A stretch of 64,000 nt of DNA from Taeniopygia guttata (GCF_048771995.1 NC_133059.1:3027001-3091000), one strand, 5' to 3'; numbered from the stretch's first letter, positions 1-12,429 are shown. Numbers and translations: made by a program. The notes: generated by a model not told the origin, from the sequence alone.

Positions 1-970
1 AATGGGGAATAAATGGGGTATAATGGGGGGAAATGGGGAAAAAATGGGGAATAAGTGGGGAATAATGGGGGGAAATGGGGGGTAATGGGGAATAATGGGG
101 GGAAATGGGGAATAAATGAGGAATAATGGGGGGAAATGGGGAATAAATGGGGAATAATAGGGGAAATGGGGAATAAGTGGGGAAAACATGAGGAATATGG
201 GGGGAAAACATGAGGAAAATGAGGGAAATTGGGGGAAAATGGGGAATACATGGGGGAAATGGGGAATAAATGGGGGAAAACATGAGGAAAATGGGGGAAA
301 ATTGGGGGAAATGGGGAATAATGGGGGGAAATGGGGAATAAGTGGGGAATAATGGGGGGAAATGGGGGGTAATGGGGAATAATGGGGGGAAATGGGGAAT
401 AAATGAGGAATAATGGGGGGAAATGGGGAATAAATGGGGAATAATAGGGGAAATGGGGAATAAATGGGGGATAATGGGGGGAAATGGGGGAAAACATGAG
501 GAAAATGGGGTAAAATTGGGGGAAATGGGGAATAATGGGGGGAAATGGGGAATAAATGGAGAATAATGGGGAATAAATGGGGTATAATGGGGGGAAATGG
601 GGAATAAATGGGGAATAAGTGGGGGATAATGGGGAATAAATGGCAGAAAACATGAGGAGAATGAGGGAAATTAGGAATGAATGGGGGAAAACATGAGGAA
701 AATGGGGAAAAACATGAGGAAAATGAGGGAAATGGGGGCAAATGGGGGAAAATAAGGGAATAAATGGGGAATACATGGGGGAAATGGGGAATAATGTGGG
801 GAGATGGGGAATAATGGTGGGAAATGGGGAATAAATGAGGAATAATGGGGGGAAATGGGGAAAAAACATGGGGGGAAATGGGGAATAAATGGGGGAAAAA
901 TCAGGGAAAAATGGGGAAAAAAGGAGTTGGGAATAAGGAAAAGGGAATTAAGAAATGGAAAAATTCATTA
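1..970. repeat. G/A-rich satellite in CLPTM1 intron 7
   Basis: Irregular repeats of ggggaataatgggg and ggggaaaacatgagg types, with G-runs about every 6-12 bases on the plus strand. No exon was found; the expected CLPTM1 exon 8 (FDAVSGDYYP-type sequence) is not here. Confidence 0.85.
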
Positions 971-989
971 ATAACAAAAAAATTACGAA

Positions 990-1910
990 TTTTCCCGGGA
1001 ATTCCGGCTGCTCACACTGGTCTGGGGTGGGTGACACTGGCCCTGACCCTGGGGATGAACTGGGATGAACTGGGATGAACTGGGAGGGACTGGAGCCCTA
1101 CAAACCCCAAACCTGCCCCATTTTTAATGGGAATTTTTGGGTTTTTCGGGAATTTTGGGTTTTTTTGGGAATTTTCCCGGGAATTCCGGCTGCTCACACT
1201 GGTCCAGCGGCGGGGGCACGCTGCCCCTGACCCTGGGGATGAACTGGGATGAACTGGGATGAACTGGGAGGAACTGGAGCCCTACAAACCCCAAACCTGC
1301 CCCGTTTTTAATGGGAATTTTTGGGTTTTTTGTGAATTTTGGGTTTTTTGGGAATTTTCCCGGGAATTCCGGCTGCTCACACTGGTCCAGCGGCGGGGGC
1401 ACGCTGCCCCTGACCCAGGGGATGAACTGGGATGAACTGGGATGGACTGGGATAAACTGGAGCCCTACAAACCCCAAACCTGCCCCGATTTTAATGGGAA
1501 TTTTTGGGTTTTTCGGGAATTTTGGGGTTTTTTTTGGGAATTTTCCTGGGAATTCCGGCTGCTCACACTGGTCTGGGGTGGGTGACACTGGCCCTGACCC
1601 TGGGGATGAACTGGGAGGAACTGGAGCCCTACAAACCCCAAACCTGCCCCGTTTTTAATGGGAATTTTTGGGTTTTTCAGGAATTTGGGGTTTTTTTGGG
1701 AATTTTCCCGGGAATTCCGGCTGCTCACACTGGTCTGGGGTGGGTGACACTGGCCCTGACCCTGGGGATGAACTGGGATGAACTGGGAGGGACTGGGAGG
1801 GACTGGAGCCCTACAAACCCCAAACCTGCCCCGTTTTTAATGGGAATTTTTTTGTTTTTTGGGAATTTTGGGAATTTTTGGGAATTTTCCCGGGAATTCC
1901 GGCTGCTCAC
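990..1910. repeat. CLPTM1 exon 7 donor array, about 180-bp units
   Basis: Five units follow exon 7 in transcript order, with exon-like parts near 1727, 1565, 1373, 1192 and 1011. Those at 1373 and 1192 keep the Ser-Val-Pro-Pro-Pro-Leu-Asp-Gln reading and the gtgagc donor intact; the others carry a diverged version. Spacer sequence is a tttttgggaatttt motif. Confidence 0.88.
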
Positions 1911-2031
1911 ACTGGTCCAGCGGCGGGGGCACGCTGCCCCTGACCCAGGGCGTGTGGTCATCCACCATGTTGATGGTCAGGTTGGGGTGCCAGTGGGAAA
2001 TGACCTCGACCGGCCCGAAATCCTCGGCCCT
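1911..2031 (-). CDS. CLPTM1: CLPTM1 coding exon 7 (last in window)
   Basis: It reads [19 protein letters not shown], then [11 protein letters not shown], then SVPPPLDQ, ending with the T of the next Tyr codon before gtgagc. The acceptor is ccttgcag. Five further copies of the exon end plus donor follow between about 1000 and 1750. Confidence 0.95.
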
Positions 2032-5000
2032 CTGCAAGGGAAAAGGACAAAAAATGGCAAAAAATCCCAAAAAAACCCCTCAAAAATCCAAAAAAACATT
2101 AAAAAACCCAAAAAACAAACAAAATAATAAAAAAAACCAAACCAAAATAAAACTAAACAAAAAAAACAACAAAAAAACCCAAAAAACCAAATAAGAAACC
2201 TCCCAAAACCCTAAAAAAATTTTAAAAACCGTAAAAAATTCCCATAAAAACCCCAAGAAAAACCCCAAAAAAACACCAAAAATCATAAACCCCCACCCAA
2301 AAAAAAACCCTTAAGAAACCACAAAAATAACCAAAAACAAACCACAAAAAAGCAAAAAAAAAAAATCAAAAAAAAATCCCAAACAAACCCCAACAATGCA
2401 AAAAAACCCTCAAGAAACACAAAAAAAAACTAAAAACCCCAAAACAAACAAAAAAACCACAAAAACCCACGAAAAACAAAAGCAAAACAAAAAAGAAACT
2501 AAAAAAAGCCACAAAAATACACAAAAAACCTCAAGAAACCCAAAAAAAGCCAACCCCCCCCCCAAAAAAAATCCAAGGCCAAAAAAACCCCAAAAAACCC
2601 CAAAAAAACAAAACAAAAAAACACTGCAAAAAACCCCCAAAACCAAAAAAGAACCTAAAATCCCCCAAAAAACTCAAAAAAAGCCCAAAAAACACCAAAA
2701 ATCAAAAAAGAACTAAAAAAAACCAAAAAAACACCCAAAACAAAAGACAACCACATGAAACACCAAAAAAACCCCAAAAAAGACCCTAAAAATCCCAACC
2801 CCCCCCAAAAAAAAACTCAAGAAACCCCAAAAAAAGAGACCCCAGAAATTTTTTCTTAATTTGTAAAAAAAAAAATTTAAAAAAAAATTAAAAAATACAA
2901 AAAAACTCCACAAATTCAAAAAAATCCCCATAAAATCCGAAACATCCCCAAAAATCTCCCCCAAAATGATAAAAATCCCCCAAAACCGCAGGAAATCCCA
3001 GGAAATTCCCAAATCCCGGAATTCCCACCTTGATCATTTCGGGATCCGCCTCCGTCTCCCCCGTCAGGAGGTTTTTGGTTTTCTGGAATCGCCGCCGCTT
3101 GTATTTGTTTATCACTGAAAAAATGGGAAAAATCGGGGAAAATTGGGGGAAAATTGGGAAAAATGGGGAAAATTTGGGGAAAATTTGGGGAAAATTTGGG
3201 GAAAATTTGGGGGGAAATGGGGGAAAATGGGAAAAATTGAGAAAAAAGGGGGGGAAATTAGGAACAAATTGGGAAAATGGGGGGAAATGGGGGGAATTTG
3301 GGAACAAATTGGGAAAATGGGGGGGAAATTAGGGGAAAATTGGGGAAAATTTGGGAAAATGGGGGGAAAATGGGGAAATTTAGGAGGAAATTGGGGGGAA
3401 ATAGGGGGAAATGGGGAAAAATGGGGTAAAATGGGGGGAATGGGGAAAAATGGGGGTAAATGGGGGAAATTTGGGAAAAATTGGGAAAATGGGGGGGAAA
3501 TTAGGGGAAAATTGGTGAAAATGGGGAAAATTTGGGAAAATGGGGGGTAAATTAGGGGAAAATTTGGGAAAATGGGGGGGAAATGGGGGAAAATGCGGAA
3601 AAATGGGGTAAAATGGGGGGAAATGGGGAAAAATGGGATTTGGAAAAATCAGATCCCTCCCATCCCTGAGGGATTTGGAACCCAAAAATCTGGGAATTTC
3701 TGGGAATTCTCCCATTCCTGAGGGATTTGGTACCAAAAAAACTGGGAATTTCTGGGAATTCTCCCATTCCTGAGGGATTTGGTACCAAAAAAATGGGAAT
3801 TTCTGGGAATTCTCCCATTCCTGAAGGATTTGAGGCCATTTTTGAGGGAATTTGGGGCCATTCCTGAGGGATTTGGGGCCATTCCTGAGGGGATTTGGGG
3901 CCATCCCTGAGGGATTTGGGCCATTCCTGAGGGGATTTGGGGCCATTCCTGAGGGGATTTGGGGCCATTCCTGGGGGGATTTGGATCCCAAAGCTCGGGA
4001 ATTGATGGGAATTCCCAGAATTTCCCAGGAATTCCTGGAATTCCGTACTCCTGGAAGTGTGCACAGTGCCCAGGCTGATCCCAACCCCATTCCTGAGGAG
4101 ATTTGGGGCCATTCCTGAGGGATTTGGGGCCATTCCTGAGGGGATTTGGGGCCATTCCTGGGTGGATTTTGATCCCAAAGCTCGGGAATTGATGGGAATT
4201 CCCAGAATTTCCCAGGAATTCCGGGAATTCCGTACTCCTGGAGGTGTGCACGGTGGCCAGGCCGATCCCAACCCCATTCCTGAGGGGATTTGGGGCCATT
4301 CCTGAGGGATTTGGGGCCATTCCCGGGGGGATTTTGATCCCAAAGCTCAGGAATTGATGGGAATTCCCAGAATTTCCCAGGAATTCCTGGAATTCCATAC
4401 TCCTGGAGGTGTGCACAGTGCCCAGGCTGATCCCAACCCCATTCCTGAGGGGATTTGGGGCCATTCCTGAGGGATTTGGGGCCTTTCCTGAGGGGATTTG
4501 GGGCCATTCCCGGGGGGATTTGGATCCCAAAGCTCGGGAATTGATGGGAATTCCCCGAAAATTCCCGGAATTTCCCGGAATTCCGTACTCCTGGAGGTGT
4601 GGACGGTGGCCAGGCGCCGGTAGAGGCTCTTCTGCCGCGGGTCGGGGTGGAAGCCGCTCTTGGTGAAGTAGACGTGGACGTAGATGGATCCGTTCCGCTG
4701 CACGCTCTGGGAAAAAAACACGGAAAAGGTCGGGAAAAACACGGGAAAAAAACGGGAAAAACCCAATTAAAAAAACAACCAGAAAGCCTTGGAAAAATGG
4801 CACAAAAAAATCCAGAAAAAATCCAGGGAAAATCCCAAATATCCCACAGAAAAAGCCAGAAAAATTCCCGATCCCACGTGGAATTCTCTTTTCCTGATCA
4901 CAAATTCCCATTTCCCAAACTCCAAATTCCCTTTTCCGACCCCAAATTCCAGTCCCAGATCCCAAATCCCTGGGGAAGATCCCAGGATTCCAGTTCCCAC

Positions 5001-8000
5001 ATAGAATTCCCCTTTGCCTGATCCCAAATTCCCTTTTCCCGACCCCAAATCCCCTTTCCTGATCCCAAATTCCCCTTTCCTGACCCCAAATTCCCTTTTC
5101 CTAATCACAAATTCCCTTTCCCACATCCCAAATTCCCATTCCCAGATCCCAAATCCCTTAGGAAGATCCTGGAATTCCCATTCCCACATGGAATGCTCTT
5201 TCCCAAATCCCAAATCCCCATTCCCAAATCCCAAATTCCCTTTTCCTGACCCCAAATCCCCATTCCCGGACCCCAGAATTCCAGGAATTCCCGGAATTCC
5301 GGGATCCCACCTGGGAGATGTCCACCTCCCCCGCGTGCTCATAGCAGCCGTCGGAATTCCCTTTTCCTGATCCCAAATTCCCTTTTCCAGCCCCAAATTC
5401 CCCTTTCCTGATCCCAAATCCCAAATTCCCATTCCCAGATCCCAAATTCCCATTCCCAGATCCCAAATCCCTCGGGAAGATCCTGAAATTCCCATTCCCA
5501 CATGGAATGCTCTTTCCCAAATCCCAAATCCCCATTCCCAAATCCAAAATTCCCTTTTCCTGATCCCAAATTCCCTTTTCCATCCCCAAATCCACATTCC
5601 CAAACCCCAAATTCCCCTTTCCTGATCCCAAATCCCAAATTCCCTTTTCCTAATCACAAATCCCCATTCCCAAATCCCAAATCCCCATTCCCAGATCCCA
5701 AATTCCCATTCCCAAACCCCAATTTCCCATTCCCAAACCCCAAATCCCCATTCCCAGACCCCAGAACTCCCGGAATTCCGGGAATTCCGGGATCCCACCT
5801 GGGAGATGTCCACCTCTCCCGCGTGCTCGTAGCATCCGTCGGAATTCCAACCCCGAATTCCCTTTTCCAGCCCCAAATTCCCTTTTCCTGATCCCAAATC
5901 CCAAATCCCCATTCCCACATCCCAAATTCCCATTCCCAGATCCCAAATCCCTTGGGAAGATCCTGGAATTCCCATTCCCACATGGAATGCTCTTTCCCAA
6001 ATCCCGAATCCCCATTCCCAAATCCAAAATTCCCTTTTCCAGCCCCAAATTCCCTTTTTCCAACCCCAAATCCCCTTTTCCCAACCCCAAATCCCCATTC
6101 CCAGACCCCAGAATTCCCGGAATTCCGGGAATTCCCAAATCCCACCTGGGAGATGTCCACCTCCCCCGCGTGCTCGTAGCAGCCGTCGGAATTCCCTTTT
6201 CCAGCCCCAAATTCCCTTTTCCTGATCCCAAATTCCCTTTTTCTGATCCCAAATTCCCTTTTCCTGATCCCAAATCCCAAATTCCCTTTCCCAAATCCCA
6301 AATTCCCATTCCCAGATCCCAAATTCCCTTTCCCAGATCCCAAATCCCCCGGGAAGATCCTGGAATTCCCATTCCCACATGGAATTCCCTTTCCCAAACC
6401 CCAAATCCCCATTCCCAAACCACAAATTCCCTTTTCCAGCCCCAAATTCCCTTTTTCCAGCCCCAAATCCCCTTTTCCAGCCCAAAACCTCCACTCCCGG
6501 ACCCCAGAACTCCGGGAATTCCGGGAATTCCGGGATCCCACCTGGGAGATGTCCACCTCGCCCGCGTGCTCGTAGCATCCGTCGGAATTCTCGCCGCTGC
6601 TCCAGTCTCCGTAGACCAAATCCCGCTTTTCCCAGAACAGGGCGGAGCTGAGGTTGAAATCCGTAAAGTGCTCGTGCTCCGAGATGTAAACGTGCAGATC
6701 CTGGGAAAGGGACGGAAACACGGGAATTTGTCCCAAAATCACGGGGATTCATCCCGAAAATCCCAGGAGTCATCCCGAAAATACCAGGGATTCATCCCGA
6801 AAATCCTGGGAATTCGTCCCAAAAATCCCAGGGATTCGTCCCAAAAATCCCAGGGATTCGTCCCTAAAATCCCGGGAATTCATCCCCAGGGATTCATCCC
6901 AAAAATCCCGGGGATTCGTCCCAAAAATCCTGGGATTTTATCCCAAAAATCCTGGGAATTCATCCCCGGGAATTCGTCCCAAAAATCCTGGGGATTCGTC
7001 CCAAAAATCCTGGGGATTTGTCCCAAAATCCCGGGGATTCGTCCCAAAAATCCCGGGGATTTATCCCAAAAATCCTGGGAATTCATGCCCGGGAATTCAT
7101 CCCAAAAATCCCGGGAATTCGTCCCAAAAATCCCGGGGATTCGTCCCAAAAATCCCAGGGATTCGTCCCAAAAATCCCAGGAATTCATCCCAAAAATCCC
7201 GGGGATTCGTCCCAAAAATCCCGGGGATTCATCCCTGGGAATTCGTCCCAAAAATCCCGGGGATTCGTCCCAAAAATCGTGGGAATTAATCCCTGGGAAT
7301 TCGACCCAAAAATCCTGGGAATTCGTCCCAAAAATCCCGGGCATTTGTCCCAAAAATCCTGGGGATTCGTCCCAAAAATCCTGGGAATTCAGCCCCAGGA
7401 ATTCGTCCCAAAAATCCCGGGAATTTATCCCAAAAATCCCTGGAATTTATCCTCAAAATCCTAAGAATTTATCCTAAAAATCCTCAGAATTTATCCCAAA
7501 AATCCTGAGAATTTATCTCAAAAATCCCGGGAATTTATCCCAAAAATCCTGGGAATTGATCCCTGGGAATCCATTCCCAAAATCCCAGGAATTCATTTAA
7601 AAAATCCTGGGAATCCATCCCAAAAATCCCTGGGAACGTTCCCCAGTGTCGCCAGGATCCCAGATTTGGGTTCTGATCCCGGATTTCCCCCCCAATCCCA
7701 CATTCCCACATTCCCAAATCCCAGAATTCCCGAAATTCCTGAACTTCCCGGAATTCCAGCCGACCATGAGGGTGTCCTTGGGGAAGAGGTTCCTGCTGAG
7801 ACTCCGGGTATTGATCCCAGATCCAGGTGCTGATCCCGGATTTCCCCCCAATCCCGGATCCCGGATTTCCCCCCACATTCCCAAACCCCAGAATTCCCGA
7901 AATTCCCGGAATTCCCGGAATTCCGGCTGACCATGAGGGTGTCCTTGGGGAAGAGGTTCCTGCTGGGGTTCCAGGTTCTGATCCCGGATCCGGGTGCTGA

Positions 8001-11000
8001 TCCCGGATTTCCCCCCACATTCCCACATCCCAGAATTCCCAAAATTCCCAAAATTCCCGGAATTCCCAGAATTCCCGCCGACCATGAGTGTGTCCTTGGG
8101 GAAGAGGTTCCTGCTGGAGTTCCAGGTTCTGATCCCGGATTTCCCCCCAATCCCACATTCCCACATTTCCAAACCCCAGAATTCCCGGAATTCCCGAAAT
8201 TCCCGGAATTCCCGGCATTCCGACCATGAGTGTGTCCTTGGGGAAGAGGTTCCTGCTGGGGCTGCGGGCGCCGTTCCCGTCTCCGTCGCTCTCCTGCGGC
8301 GTCGGCGCGCGCCGGAACCAGCTGGAGATGGCCCAGATGATGAAAATCCTGCGGGAACGGGAAAAACGCCGGAATGACGGGGAAAATCCCGCGGAAATTC
8401 CGGGAAAAATCCCGTGGGAATTCCGGGGAAAATCCCTTGGAAATTTTGGGAAAAAACTCTTGGGAATTCCAGGGAAAATCCCTCGGGAATTCTGGAAAAA
8501 ATCCCTTGGGAATTGCCGAAAATCCCTCAGGAATTTTGGAAAAAATCCCTTGGGAATTCCAGAAAAAAATCCCTAGGGAATTCCGGGGAAAATCCCTTGG
8601 GGATGCCAGAAAACCCTTCAGGAATTCTGGAAAAAAATCCCTCGGGAATTCTGGAAAAAATCCCTCGGGAATGCTACAAAATCCCTCAGGAATTCCAGAA
8701 AGGTCCCTTGGGAATTCCAGGGAAAATCCCTCGGGAATTCCAGGGGAAAATCTTTGGGAATTCCAGAAAAAAATCCCTTGGGAATTGCCAAAATACCCCT
8801 TGGGAATTCTGGAAAAAATCCCGCGGGAATTGCTGAAAATCCCTCGGGAATTCTGGAAAAAATCCTTTGGGAATTGCCAAAAATCCCTTGGGAAATCCAG
8901 AAAAAAATCCCTTGGGAACTCCAAGGAAAATCCCTCGGGAATTCCAGAAAAAAAATCCCTTGGGAATTCTGGAAAAAAATCCCTCCGGAATTCCAGAAAA
9001 ATCCTTTGGGAATTCCAGAAAAAAATCCTTTGGGAATTCTGGAAAAAATCCCACGGGAATTCCAGGGGAAAACAAAAAATCCCGCGGAAATTCCGGGGAA
9101 AATCCCGCGGAAATTCCAGGGAAAATCCCTCTGGAATTGCCGAAAATCCCTTGGTAATTCCAGAAAAAATCCCTCGGGAATTGCTGAAAATCCCTCAGGA
9201 ATTCTGGAAAAATCCATTGGGAATTACGGAAAAAATCCCTTGGGAATTCCGGGGGAAAACAAAAAATCCCGCAGGAATTCCGGAAAAAATCCCACGGGAG
9301 ATCCAGAAAAAAATTCCTTGGGAATGCCAAAAAATCCCGCGGGAATTGCCGAAAATCCCTTGGGAATTCTGGAAAAAATCCCTCAGGAATTTCGGGGAAA
9401 ATCCCTCGGGAATTGTGGAAAAATCCCTCGGGAATACCGGAAAAAAATCCCTCGGGAATTCCAGAAAATCCCTTGGGAATTGCTGAAAGTCCCTCAGGAA
9501 TTCTGGGAAAATCCCACGGGAATTCCAGAAAAATCCCTTCAAAATTCCAGGGAAAATCCCTCAAGAATTGCAGAAAAATCCCTCGGGAATTCCAGAAAAA
9601 TCCCTTGGAAATTCCAGGGAAAAACCCTCGGGAATTCTGGAAAAAAACCCTTGGGAATTCCAGGGAAAAACCCTCGGGAATTCTGGAAAAAAATCCCTCG
9701 GGAATTCCAGGGAAAATCCCTCCGGAATTCTGGAAAAATCCCGACCCCTTTAACCCCTTCAGTCCCAATCGATCCCAATCAATCCCAATCAATCCCTTCC
9801 CCCCATTTAACCCCTTCAGTCCCAATCAATCAATCCCAATCGATCCCAATCAATTCCCGCCCATTTAACCCCTTCAGTCCCAATCGATCCCAATGGATCC
9901 CAATCCAATTCCCGACCCCTTTAACTCCTTCAGTCCCAATCAATCCCGATCGATCCCAATCGATCCCAATGGATTCCAATCAATTCCCGATCCCTTCCGC
10001 CCCTTTAACCTCTTCAGTCCCAATTGATCCCCAATGGATCCCAATCGATCCAAATCGATCCCAAAGTGATCCCAATCAATTCCCACCCCTTTAACCCCTT
10101 CAGTCCCAATGGATCCCGATCAATCCCAATCAATTCCCGCCCCTTTAACCCCTTCAGCACCACACTCACCTGAACAGGACGCCCTTCACCACCTGCCAGG
10201 CGTTGGGGGCCGCCGGCGGCTGCTGCTGCCCCGGTGGGCTCTCGGTACCGGTACCGGCACCGGTAACAGCCCCGGCGGCGCCGTTACTGCTGGACACCTG
10301 CGGGACCGGAACCGGAACCGGTCAGTGACACCGGTACTGACCCAAACCCCACCCCGGTACCGGCCCCGGTATCGCCGTTACTGCTGGACACCTGCGGGAC
10401 CGGAACCGGGATGGGTCAGTGACACCGGTACCGGTACCGGTACCGACCCAAGCCCCACCCCGGTTCCAGCCCCGTCCCGATCCCTTCCCGGTCACCGATT
10501 CAGTACCGGCCCCGTCCCGGTAACCGACACCGCTCCGGTACCGAACTGGTGCCAGTCTCACCCCAATCCCTCCCCGGTACCGGCCCCAGCCCAGTCCCGG
10601 TGCCTTTTGCGGTCCTGCCCCATCCGGACCTATCCCGGTCCTGGCGCCGTTCCCTGACCCGGTCCCGGAGCTGTTCCGGGTCCTGGAGCTGTTCCCGGTC
10701 CTGTTCCCGGTCCCGTTTCCCTGTCCCTGATTCCCGTTCCTGGTCCTGGTCCTGGTCGTGTCCCAGTCCCCGGTCCCGGTCCCGTTTCTCTGTCCCCAAT
10801 CCCGTTCCCGGTCCTGGTCCTGGTCCTGTTCCCGTTCCCGGAGCTGTTCCCGGTCCCGTTTCTCTGTCCCTGATCCCATTCCCAGTCCCAATCATGGCCC
10901 CGTTCCCGGTCCCGTTTCCCTGATCCCCGTTCCCATTCCCAGTCCCGTTCTCTGCTCCTGTCCCAGTCCCGGAGCTGTTCCTGGTCCTGTTCCCGGTCCC

Positions 11001-12425
11001 GTTTCTCTGTCCCTGATCCCCGGTCCCATTCCCGGTCCCTGTCCTCTTCCCGGTCCCGTTTCTCTGTCCCTGACCCTGTTCCCGGTCCCGTTCTCTGCTC
11101 CTGTTCCAGTCCCGGAGCTGTTCCTGATCCGTGTTCCTAGTCCTGTCCCAGTTCCCGTTCCCGGTCCCATTTCCCTATCCCCAATCCTGTTCCCGGTCCC
11201 GTTCTCTGCTCCTGCCCCGGTCCCGGAGCTGTTCCCGGTTCCCGGTCCCGGTCCCGTTTCTCTGTTCCCATTTCTCTGTCCCTGATCCCTGGTCCCGGTC
11301 TCTGCTCCTGCCCCAGTCCTGGAGCTGTTCCCGGTCCGGTTTCTCTGTCCCTGATCCCCGGTCCCGTTCCCGGTCCCCGTCCTGTTCCAGTCCCCGTTCC
11401 CGGTCCTGTTCCCGGTCCCGGTCCCGTTCTCTGCTCCTGTTCCCGGTCCCGGAGTTTTCCTGGTGCCGTTTCTCTGCCCCTGTTCCGGTTCCCGGTCCCG
11501 TTCTCTGCTCCTGTCCCAGTCCCAGAGCTGTTCCCGGTGCCGTTTCTCTGTCCCCGTTCCCGTTCCCAGTCCCGTTCTCTGTCCCTGATCCCCGTTCCCG
11601 GTCCCTTCCCCCATCCTGGTTCCTGCTCTCGGTTTCCAGTCCCGTTCCCGTTCCCTGCCCCGTTCCCGGTCCCATTCTCTGCTCCTGTCCCAGTCCCGGA
11701 GCTGTTCCTGGTCCCGTTTCTCTGTCCCAGTCCCAGTTCCCGTTCCCGGTCCCCGTCCTGTTCCCGGTCCTGTTCCAGTCCCCATTCCCGGTCCCGTTTC
11801 CCAGTCCCAGTCCCCGTTCCCGGTCCCGTTCTCTGCTCCTGTCCCAATCCCGGAGCTGTTCCCGGTGCCATTTCTCTGTCCCTGATCCCCATTCCCGGTC
11901 CTGTCCCAGTCCCCATTCCCGGTCCCGTTTCTCTGTCCCTGATCCTGTTCCCGGTCCCGTTCTCTGCTCCTGTCCCAGTCCCCGACTTTGCCCCCGGACC
12001 TTGCCCCGTTCCCGGTCCCGGTGTCCGTCTCTGTTCCCTTCCCTGTCCCCGTTCCCTGTCCCCGTTCCCGTTCCCTGTCCCCGTTCCCGTTCCGGACCTG
12101 TCCCTGTCCCCGGTCCCGTTCCCTGTCCCTGTTTCCCTGTCCCCGTTCCCGTTCCCGTTCCGGACCTGCCCCGGGCCCGTTCCCGTTCCCCGTTCCCGTT
12201 CCCCGTTCCCGTTCCCGTTCCCTGTCCCCGTTCCCGGTTCCGGACCTGTCCCGGGCCCGTTCCCTGTCCCCGTTCCCGGTTCCCTGTCCCTGTTCCCTGT
12301 CCCCATTCCCTGTCCCGGGCCCGTTCCCTGTCCCCATTCCCCGTTCCCTGTCCCCGGTTCCGGACCTGTCCCGGGCCCGTTCCCGTTCCCGGCCCCGCCG
12401 CCGCCTCCGTCCCCGGCGCCGCCAT
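1911..12425 (-). CDS. CLPTM1: CLPTM1, ER multi-pass membrane protein, N-terminal 265 codons (gene continues left of window)
   Basis: CLPTM1-family membrane protein. In mammals it acts in the ER and retains GABA-A receptor subunits; its paralogue CLPTM1L is a glycolipid scramblase. Seven exons run leftward: 12425-12366, 10297-10170, 8348-8225, 6700-6542, 4706-4589, 3114-3029 and 2031-1911. They join to 796 nt in one open frame, ending one base into a Tyr codon. Recognisable conserved stretches are [76 protein letters not shown] and [11 protein letters not shown] hydrophobic segment near residues 57-72 is the likely N-terminal membrane anchor, followed by a soluble domain; the later membrane helices lie outside the window. 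The start ATG follows a CpG-rich promoter and begins [11 protein letters not shown], like mammalian MAAA starts. All introns are tandem repeat, and five of the seven exons have extra donor-end copies. Identity is near certain; the exact N-terminus is less so. Confidence 0.95.
2036..3025. repeat. A/C-rich simple sequence, CLPTM1 intron 6
   Basis: Runs of aaaaacccc and caaaaaa type with no period I can fix and no coding signal on either strand. Confidence 0.75.
3029..3114 (-). CDS. CLPTM1: CLPTM1 coding exon 6
   Basis: It completes the split Met and reads [17 protein letters not shown] to EADPEMIK. The acceptor is ttttttcag and the donor is AAG-gtggga. It is one of the few exons here with no visible copies of its ends. 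Confidence 0.95.
3118..3640. repeat. ggggaaaatt repeats, CLPTM1 intron 5 left part
   Basis: Purine-rich plus-strand repeat of roughly 9-16 bp (gggaaaatggggg types). It forms the end of intron 5 next to the exon 6 acceptor. Confidence 0.8.
3645..4588. repeat. CLPTM1 exon 5 donor array
   Basis: Three further copies of the exon 5 end and donor (near 4395, 4233 and 4046) are separated by cattcctgaggggatttggggc subrepeats of about 22 bp. Each unit also carries GGGAATTCCC (4007, 4194, 4359, 4546), a symmetrical kappaB-type decamer. The left end is three 60-bp units with attctcccattcctgaggg. Confidence 0.88.
4589..4706 (-). CDS. CLPTM1: CLPTM1 coding exon 5
   Basis: It reads [14 protein letters not shown], then [12 protein letters not shown], then LATVHTSR, and supplies the A of the next Met codon. 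The donor is AGGA followed by gtacgg. Three more copies of the exon end plus donor lie near 4395, 4233 and 4046. Confidence 0.95.
4710..6541. repeat. CLPTM1 exon 4 donor array with ttcccaaatccc subrepeats
   Basis: Three long units, of unequal length (about 350-490 bp), each contain a copy of the exon 4 end plus donor (about 6146-6193, 5795-5845, 5306-5357). They are embedded in short cattcccaaatccc repeats. An older part without exon sequence lies at 4710-5300. Confidence 0.88.
6542..6700 (-). CDS. CLPTM1: CLPTM1 coding exon 4
   Basis: It begins [16 protein letters not shown] and ends [15 protein letters not shown]; 53 codons in phase 0 at both ends. The acceptor is tttcccag and the donor is CAG-gtggga. 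The last roughly 45 bases with the donor recur at about 6146-6193, 5795-5845 and 5306-5357. Confidence 0.95.
6704..7640. repeat. 20-bp minisatellite, CLPTM1 intron 3
   Basis: About 40 units of gattcgtcccaaaaatcccg type. No exon copies are seen in it. Confidence 0.85.
7645..8224. repeat. CLPTM1 exon 3 donor array, about 150-165-bp units
   Basis: Three units after exon 3 in transcript order repeat the [10 protein letters not shown] coding end and the gtcgg or gtcagc donor (near 8090, 7931 and 7765). Spacers of the ggaattcccg motif separate them. Confidence 0.9.
8225..8348 (-). CDS. CLPTM1: CLPTM1 coding exon 3
   Basis: It encodes [18 protein letters not shown] and ends [11 protein letters not shown]. 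The first part is the predicted N-terminal membrane segment. The donor is ATG followed by gtcgga, a weak site. The end of the exon with the donor is repeated three more times downstream in the transcript, near 8090, 7931 and 7765. Confidence 0.93.
8352..10164. repeat. two minisatellites, CLPTM1 intron 2
   Basis: 8352-9735 holds about 24-bp units of aatccctcgggaattccag type with AAAAA spacers. 9735-10164 holds units of taaccccttcagtcccaat with ccaatcgat subrepeats. No exon copies are seen. Confidence 0.82.
10170..10297 (-). CDS. CLPTM1: CLPTM1 coding exon 2
   Basis: It reads [15 protein letters not shown] and onward to [13 protein letters not shown], the last stretch matching vertebrate CLPTM1 closely. 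The acceptor is cgcag at 10302-10298 and the donor is AG-gtgag. The acceptor with the first bases of the exon is duplicated once in the intron near 10370-10400. Confidence 0.93.
10282..10435. repeat. duplication over the CLPTM1 exon 2 acceptor
   Basis: The first roughly 15 bases of exon 2, the cag acceptor and about 40 bases of intron recur about 90 bp further into intron 1, near 10372-10435. Confidence 0.75.
10450..12365. repeat. C-rich minisatellite, CLPTM1 intron 1
   Basis: Repeats of gttcccggtcccgtt and of a longer ctctgctcctgtcccagtcc type. The right end (about 12090-12300) repeats the tail and donor of exon 1. Very high GC with strong strand bias. Confidence 0.82.
12366..12425 (-). CDS. 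CLPTM1: CLPTM1 coding exon 1
   Basis: This exon encodes residues 1-20, Met-Ala-Ala-Pro followed by a Gly/Thr/Pro-rich tail ending in Gly-Gln. The donor is CAG then gtccgg, a poor U1 match. The last part of the exon with this donor recurs in the intron near 12241, 12161 and, degraded, 12097. Splicing to the next exon at phase 0 keeps the frame. Confidence 0.75.
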
Positions 12426-12429
12426 CTTT

